From assembly GCF_016785185.1 (NCBI RefSeq), contig NZ_JAEKDY010000134.1: a stretch of 8,635 bases of DNA. One strand, 5' to 3'. Made by a program: the position numbers and the translations under genes. Origin of the DNA: Heyndrickxia sporothermodurans (GTDB lineage Bacteria > Bacillota > Bacilli > Bacillales > Bacillaceae_C). The notes under the pieces are model-generated. The model was not told the origin of the DNA. It saw only the letters and a list, made by a program, of their open reading frames with translations, and ran no database searches. Each line of letters begins with the position of its first letter. Positions within the stretch are counted from its first letter, which is position 1. Shown here piece by piece: positions 5,625 to 8,635 of the stretch.

Positions 5625-5649
5625 AGGTTGGTTAGTTGTTAACCAACCT
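5625..5649 (+). terminator. GGTTGGTT hairpin after the coat operon
   Basis: AGGTTGGTT (5625-5633) pairs with AACCAACCT (5641-5649) across a 7-base loop. On plus it is followed by AGAAAATAATTT, so the T run expected of a terminator is missing. On minus, TTTTG follows. The stem is nearly that of 4044-4070. Termination may be weak or in the reverse direction. Confidence 0.5.
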
Positions 5650-5694
5650 AGAAAATAATTTAGAATTTACAACAATCGAAAGGGCGGCGGTAAG

Positions 5695-6021
5695 ATGAAT
5701 CTTAAGTGGATGAAACTTTTATCAACGGTTTTTCTTTCAATTTTCTTGTTATTAGGGTGTAATAATGGAGATGACGATAATAATCCACCACCGGAGGATG
5801 TAACTCCAGGGACAGAGGAACCAATTGAAGATCCTATCGACGCAACAGATTCAGATACTATTGATCAACATAATGTCACCCCTGATGCAGAAGAACCAAT
5901 TGAAGATCCGATCGATGCAACAGATCCAGATACTATTGATGAACATAATGTCACCCCTGATACAGAAGAATCAATTGAAGATCCTGAAGACGCAACAGAT
6001 CCAGATACTATTGATGAATAA
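5695..6021 (+). CDS. small acidic repeat lipoprotein
   Basis: A 108-residue protein with a lipoprotein signal peptide: MNLKWMKLL, a hydrophobic core, and the lipobox LLLGC, with Cys22 as the acylation site. The mature part begins CNNGDDDNNPPPED and is then three tandem copies of a 25-residue unit (residues 36-60, 61-85, 86-108) of the form VTPxxEEPIEDPIDATDPDT ending IDEHN. It has almost no basic residues, so it is probably disordered, exported and anchored outside the membrane; cation binding or a spacer role is possible but not shown. GGGCGGCGG lies shortly before the ATG. The terminator is 7 bases past the stop, so the gene is a single unit. I do not recognise a named family. Confidence 0.75.
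   Translation: MNLKWMKLLSTVFLSIFLLLGCNNGDDDNNPPPEDVTPGTEEPIEDPIDATDSDTIDQHNVTPDAEEPIEDPIDATDPDTIDEHNVTPDTEESIEDPEDATDPDTIDE
5800..6018 (+). repeat. 75-bp in-frame tandem repeat, three copies
   Basis: Copies at 5800-5874, 5875-5949 and 5950-6018 (the last is 6 bases short). They are closely similar at the DNA level, with the shared core GAAGATCC and GATACTATTGATGA, so the array arose by recent duplication and could vary in copy number. Confidence 0.85.
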
Positions 6022-6027
6022 GTTTAT

Positions 6028-6056
6028 ACACCGTTTGTTCTCAAACGGTGTTCTTT
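6028..6056 (+). terminator. rho-independent terminator of the lipoprotein gene
   Basis: ACACCGTTTG (6028-6037) pairs perfectly with CAAACGGTGT (6042-6051) around a TTCT loop, followed by TCTTT. Confidence 0.8.
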
Positions 6057-6140
6057 ATGTATCAAGATTCAAGGATGTTAATAAGAAATTTAATACTTAT
6101 ATTGCAGCATTTTCTAATAACAAATTTATAGAGGTGTCTC

Positions 6141-6991
6141 ATGACAATATTACGAAAGTCCTTATTGGTTACTGTTTCCGTACTTATTCTTCTATCCATA
6201 GGGTTATTATTCATAGTACCAAATAACAAAGAGAATCCCGAAAATAAAACAGTTGCTGTCAAAAACAAATTTAATCCCCCTATAATCAATGTCCAAAATG
6301 TTGAATACAAAAAAATGTTCTTCAAATAAACAGCCTTTCCATGGGTCAAACCATCAAGAATCAATTAAAAAATGATCCTTCCGTTTTTCTAATTAAACAC
6401 AATGAAAAAACTGAGAGTCATTATATTAAGAAAGAAGTAAACGTTACATTCAAGACTCTTCCCTCAACAAAGGAAATAAAAAGGATAACACAGGAAATAA
6501 ATGGCACTATCATTAAAAAGCTAAATTCTACGATTGTTTTTCGTTCTAATACGCTTTCGACCAAGGAACTTATTGAATATTTTAACAGACAGGCTATGGT
6601 TGAATTTGCTGAACCCAATTATCTTTATCTGCAAAATTAAATTGGACTTCCTAATGATTTGCTATATAGAGAACAATACCAATGGAACTTATCGGCAATT
6701 CAAGCAGAAGCAGGCTGGGATATCACCAAAGGGGATGAACATATCATTATTGCTGTTATAGACACGGGCGTTGATCTGGACCATCCTGATTTGAGAAGAC
6801 GAATTACAAATGGTTATAATGTACTGTTGAATAATAATTTCCCTGATGATGACAACGGGCATGGCACCCATGTAGCAGGAATCATTGCATCGGAAACAAA
6901 CAACCATGAAGGTGTTGCAGGCATCACTTGGTATAACAAAATAATGCCTATAAAAGCAATGGGTGCTCGCGTGCTTTCTCCATTATTATAA
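6141..6991 (+). pseudogene. subtilisin-family (S8) serine protease, inactivated
   Basis: Three consecutive pieces make one exported subtilase. Piece 1 (6141-6329), behind GAGGTG, has an N-terminal membrane or signal segment (LLVTVSVLILLSIGLLFIV). Piece 2 (6341-6640) is an inhibitory propeptide-like domain (VNVTFKTLPSTKEIKRI ... STKELIEYF ... VEFAEPNYLYLQ). Piece 3 (6659-6991) opens the catalytic domain with the Asp motif AVIDTGVDLDHPDL and the His motif DDDNGHGTHVAGI. Pieces 1 and 2 are out of frame; adding one base to the A7 run at 6309-6315 would join them. Pieces 2 and 3 share one frame and are split only by TAA at 6638-6640. After KIMPIKAMGA (about 6966) the family pattern stops, so the oxyanion Asn and the catalytic Ser region (GTSMA) are absent. 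The three lesions make it non-functional. No terminator is seen directly after it. Confidence 0.85.
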
Positions 6992-7107
6992 GTTGAAAAA
7001 ACCGGTATTATTTATCTTTCTGATTTTAATTAACATGTTGTAATATAAATATTTTAAAACATGAGGATTTTTGAAATCGAGTGAAATATAAAATGGAGGA
7101 ATATATT

Positions 7108-7395
7108 TTGGGTGAAGTTTTTTTGGGTTTACTGACAATCAAAGTCATAGTAGGTTTTGTCACCTTATTTTTTATCATTATCATAACCGGTAGAACATCA
7201 ATCTCTTAGTTAACCCCGTTTCACTTAGTTTTTGTATTAGTGCTTGGAGATTTTTTAGGAAATACCATTTATGAAAATAAGGTAGGGATTTTTCACTTTT
7301 TATATGCCATCGGATTGTGGACGCTTCTCATGTTGGGGATAGAGTTCTTGATTCTAAAAAATAAATCGACACGTTCTCTCTTATTGGGCATATAA
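7108..7395 (+). pseudogene. DUF421 (YetF-type) membrane protein, N-terminal domain with nonsense codon
   Basis: A TTG start at 7108 behind GGAGGA (7095-7100) opens a frame that continues to TAA at 7393-7395, broken once by TAG at 7207-7209 (probably a former CAG). It reads GEVFLGLLTIKVIVGFVTLF then TGRTSIS, stop, LTPFHLVFVLVLGDFLGNTI, YENKVGIFHFLYAIGLW and ILKNKSTRSLL. Two or three membrane segments and the 'ISELTPFD...VLG...GNTIY' signature are characteristic of DUF421. The cytoplasmic C-terminal YetF domain (roughly 100 residues) is missing. DUF421 proteins accompany DUF1657 proteins in spore-associated spoVA-type clusters, and a DUF1657 remnant indeed follows at 7491. Not functional as it stands. 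Confidence 0.75.
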
Positions 7396-7490
7396 TTACA
7401 TAACTGTGGGTTTTTGGTCATTTAAAATCAGGATAAAATTGGAAGTTATAAAAAATATTCTTATACATCATTCTAATAAAGTAAAAATTA

Positions 7491-7657
7491 AAGGCGGCGT
7501 TATTTATAACAGTAAAAAATGACGCAAAGACAGGGCTAGCTTCGAAACATTTGCAATCAACAAGCTAAGCAGCTTTACCAAGAGGCTACACACTCAATCC
7601 GTTCTACACAGCGTTGAACCACGCGTTCAACAAATCGAACAAGAAGAACCGCAATAA
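7491..7657 (+). pseudogene. DUF1657 protein, decayed second copy
   Basis: DNA here matches the intact gene at 4085-4291, read on the opposite strand. The former Shine-Dalgarno is GGCGGCG. The former start is ATA (7506-7508) instead of ATG, in the shared context TTATTNATNACAGT. A deletion of about 28 bases removes the first helix. The end is well kept: VEPRVQQIEQEEPQ then TAA at 7655-7657, and CAGCTTTACCAAGA is identical. Loss of the start codon plus several indels make it dead. Confidence 0.8.
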
Positions 7658-7790
7658 GCCCAAGATGGAAGCCAAGCTTCCCAAGGCAGTACGCAAGGAG
7701 CACAAAATCAATAAGGAAATGAGTTTACAAGCAAAAATAATGAACAACAAGTAAGACAACAAAACAAACAAGCCCAGTCTCATAAAAAAA
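7658..7790 (+). pseudogene. gamma-type small acid-soluble spore protein (SspE-like), remnant
   Basis: In the same frame as the DUF1657 tail the sequence reads AQDGSQASQGSTQGAQNQ, stop (7712-7714), GNEFTSKNNEQQVRQQNKQA, QSHKK. The second part follows the gamma-SASP repeat pattern (xEFxSETNxQQVRxQNxQ), with the Gln-rich spacer before it as in that family. Gamma SASPs are abundant forespore proteins that act as an amino-acid store for outgrowth. There is no start codon or ribosome-binding site, and a stop splits the pattern. It may be a remnant fused to the DUF1657 remnant by deletion. The family call rests on one repeat. Confidence 0.45.
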
Positions 7791-7928
7791 TAACTGAAGC
7801 ACACGTTCGTAAAAATTACAATTCTAAGCTTTATGTCGCAACATTCTTGATATATTACAGAGAGCGAATAAAAACTAAGCTTTCTTACCAAGAGTTGTTT
7901 TATAAAAAATATAAAAGGAGCAAGTGTT

Positions 7929-8078
7929 ATGCGATTACCCGAAGACTTTATAAGAGCTAGGCATAAAAAAGAAGGGTTAAGTTTAGATCAATGCTTTTCA
8001 AATCCTATCATACATAGGGAGATACATGGGAATAAGGTATTCGTTCCATTGGATTTAAAGAGAATTTGGAATCAATAA
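7929..8078 (+). CDS. small protein of unknown function (49 residues)
   Basis: ATG at 7929 lies 8 bases behind AAAGGAG (7914-7920), and the frame runs to TAA at 8076-8078. The product begins MRLPEDFIRARHKKEGLSLD, contains CFSNPIIHREIHGNKVFVPL and ends KRIWNQ. It is basic, with no signal peptide or membrane segment. I do not recognise the family. Two points favour a real gene: the good ribosome-binding site, and a frameshifted relative at 4581-4740 that keeps the FSNPI-HxEI core. Both copies lie within about 300 bases of a DUF1657 copy, so a link to the spore cluster is possible. It could also be a fragment of a longer protein. No promoter or terminator is clear. Confidence 0.5.
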   Translation: MRLPEDFIRARHKKEGLSLDQCFSNPIIHREIHGNKVFVPLDLKRIWNQ

Positions 8079-8191
8079 AAGTTTTTAGCAATGAAATATA
8101 GCAACCGTTTTGATTATAAGGCTATTTTATATATAAGGGATCCCACCAACAAAAAGCGCTTAAAACATACGCTAAGCATAATTCGTCATGA

Positions 8192-8236
8192 ATAAAGCCG
8201 ATTTTTCCTCAACTTACGAGAAATAATCGGCTTTAT
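8192..8236. repeat. 12-bp perfect inverted repeat (hairpin)
   Basis: ATAAAGCCGATT (8192-8203) and AATCGGCTTTAT (8225-8236) are exact complements, with TTTC/GAAA able to extend pairing into the loop. No T run follows on either strand, so it is a long stem-loop rather than a classical terminator. Confidence 0.65.
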
Positions 8237-8245
8237 GGATAAGGG

Positions 8246-8259
8246 GACAATCGATTGTC
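8246..8259. repeat. 14-bp perfect palindrome
   Basis: GACAATCGATTGTC reads the same on both strands and lies 10 bases after the large hairpin. It has the size and symmetry of a dimeric repressor operator, but no promoter or regulator gene is visible beside it. Confidence 0.5.
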
Positions 8260-8555
8260 AAAATGAATCCATTCCTAAATACTATTTAAAAACCGGTTGA
8301 TGTGAAACCATTACCATAATCTAAAAAAAGAGTATTATTCGGGGTGACACAAAAATAATTTATTCAAGTGGATTAACGGACTAGTGCGCCTAATATATGT
8401 GATATATATAAAGATATCTTACCATAGTGTAACGGGAGGGTAGTGATTTAGTACAGGATATCTGATGTTAAAAAGACTCCGGCAGGAGGAACGCCGATCT
8501 GATATATAGGAGCATTCCTGTTAGAAGGATTTTCGGGGACTTGAACAAAAAGAGC

Positions 8556-8621
8556 CCTCTTGGTATGATGCGGGGTGTCAAATCGTCGATGAATTGACCC
8601 CTAATTTGTTAACCAAGGAGG
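8556..8621 (+). promoter_or_regulatory. leader structure covering a ribosome-binding site
   Basis: CCTCTTGGT (8556-8564) can pair with ACCAAGGAGG (8612-8621; one bulged G), which contains the Shine-Dalgarno of the gene starting at 8630. Inside this, GGGGT (8572-8576) pairs with ACCCC (8597-8601) and CAA (8579-8581) with TTG (8594-8596). The nested stem-loop would hide the ribosome-binding site. Such structures protect transposase genes from read-through transcription and also occur in regulated leaders. Confidence 0.5.
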
Positions 8622-8629
8622 ACTCCATA

Positions 8630-8635
8630 ATGGAT
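8630..8635 (+). CDS. start of an unidentified gene (cut by window edge)
   Basis: AAGGAGG (8615-8621) is followed 8 bases later by ATG GAT, so a gene probably starts here with Met-Asp. Only two codons are visible and the product cannot be named. The structured leader hints at a transposase, but that is a guess. Confidence 0.45.

Larger units (their letters stand above)
8079..8555. other. long stretch without a recognised gene
   Basis: No frame of useful length on either strand. It contains a 12-bp hairpin (8192-8236), a 14-bp palindrome (8246-8259), a very AT-rich segment (8392-8440) and then more GC-balanced sequence from about 8440 containing CTCC-GGCA-GGAG (8479-8490). The change of composition near 8440 may mark the left part of another element that carries the gene starting at 8630. 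Confidence 0.5.

Noticed and set aside
5800..6018. Possible CRISPR-like array
   Set aside because: The 75-bp units are contiguous, without spacers, and keep a reading frame, so this is a protein-coding tandem repeat.
5825..6226. Plus-strand open frame of 133 codons
   Set aside because: It is the repeat of the acidic lipoprotein read in another frame, giving a low-complexity peptide, and it runs through a strong terminator.
7604..7891. Minus-strand open frame of 95 codons
   Set aside because: It is antisense to the DUF1657 and SASP-like remnants; the hydrophobic product is the complement of Gln/Lys-rich coding sequence.
8392..8440. Group II intron 5' end (GTGCGCC near 8383)
   Set aside because: Only the first few bases resemble such a start; no intron domain structure or reverse-transcriptase frame is visible.

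Overview
The window looks like accessory DNA from a low-GC, endospore-forming member of the Bacillaceae. It holds a CwlJ-type spore cortex hydrolase, CotF-type coat proteins, DUF1657 proteins, a YlxY-type deacetylase remnant and two well-formed sigma-G-like promoters. The species cannot be named from this sequence alone.

Left part (1-1300). The end of an IS66-family transposase and the right tip of its element abut a polysaccharide-deacetylase gene (ylxY-like) that has lost both ends. An intrinsic terminator follows, then an intact cwlJ on the minus strand. Positions 1280-1835 hold no convincing gene, only a plus-strand terminator, an inverted repeat and doubtful micro-ORFs.

Middle-left (1836-4001). 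An intact minus-strand gene encodes a ferritin-like domain fused to a cupin. Next come about 1.1 kb of wreckage, all on the minus strand: a DUF6262/TnpC-type transposition protein with in-frame stops, a scrap of tyrosine recombinase (together resembling a Tn554-type element), and the first ~40% of a tripartite tricarboxylate transporter binding lipoprotein with frameshifts.

Centre (4041-5650). A healthy-looking spore module. A DUF1657 gene (minus) and a two-gene coat-protein operon (plus) diverge from a ~0.6 kb spacer. Each unit has a sigma-G-like promoter with the same architecture (TGMATA, 18-bp spacer, CATTCTA or CAATCTA), so both are probably made in the forespore late in sporulation. The module is bracketed by two related GGTTGGT/ACCAACC hairpins.

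Right part (5695-8635). A small acidic lipoprotein made of a 25-residue tandem repeat is followed by a subtilisin-family protease pseudogene (frameshift, nonsense codon, lost Ser domain). After it lies a decayed DUF421 - DUF1657 - gamma-SASP-like series that resembles the accessory genes of mobile spoVA clusters. A 49-codon ORF of unknown function follows; a broken relative of it lies in the central spacer. The window ends in an untranslated stretch whose last 80 bases can fold over the ribosome-binding site of a gene that begins at 8630.

Overall this is a sporulation/germination island in decay: a few intact spore genes among IS and transposon debris and at least eight pseudogenes.
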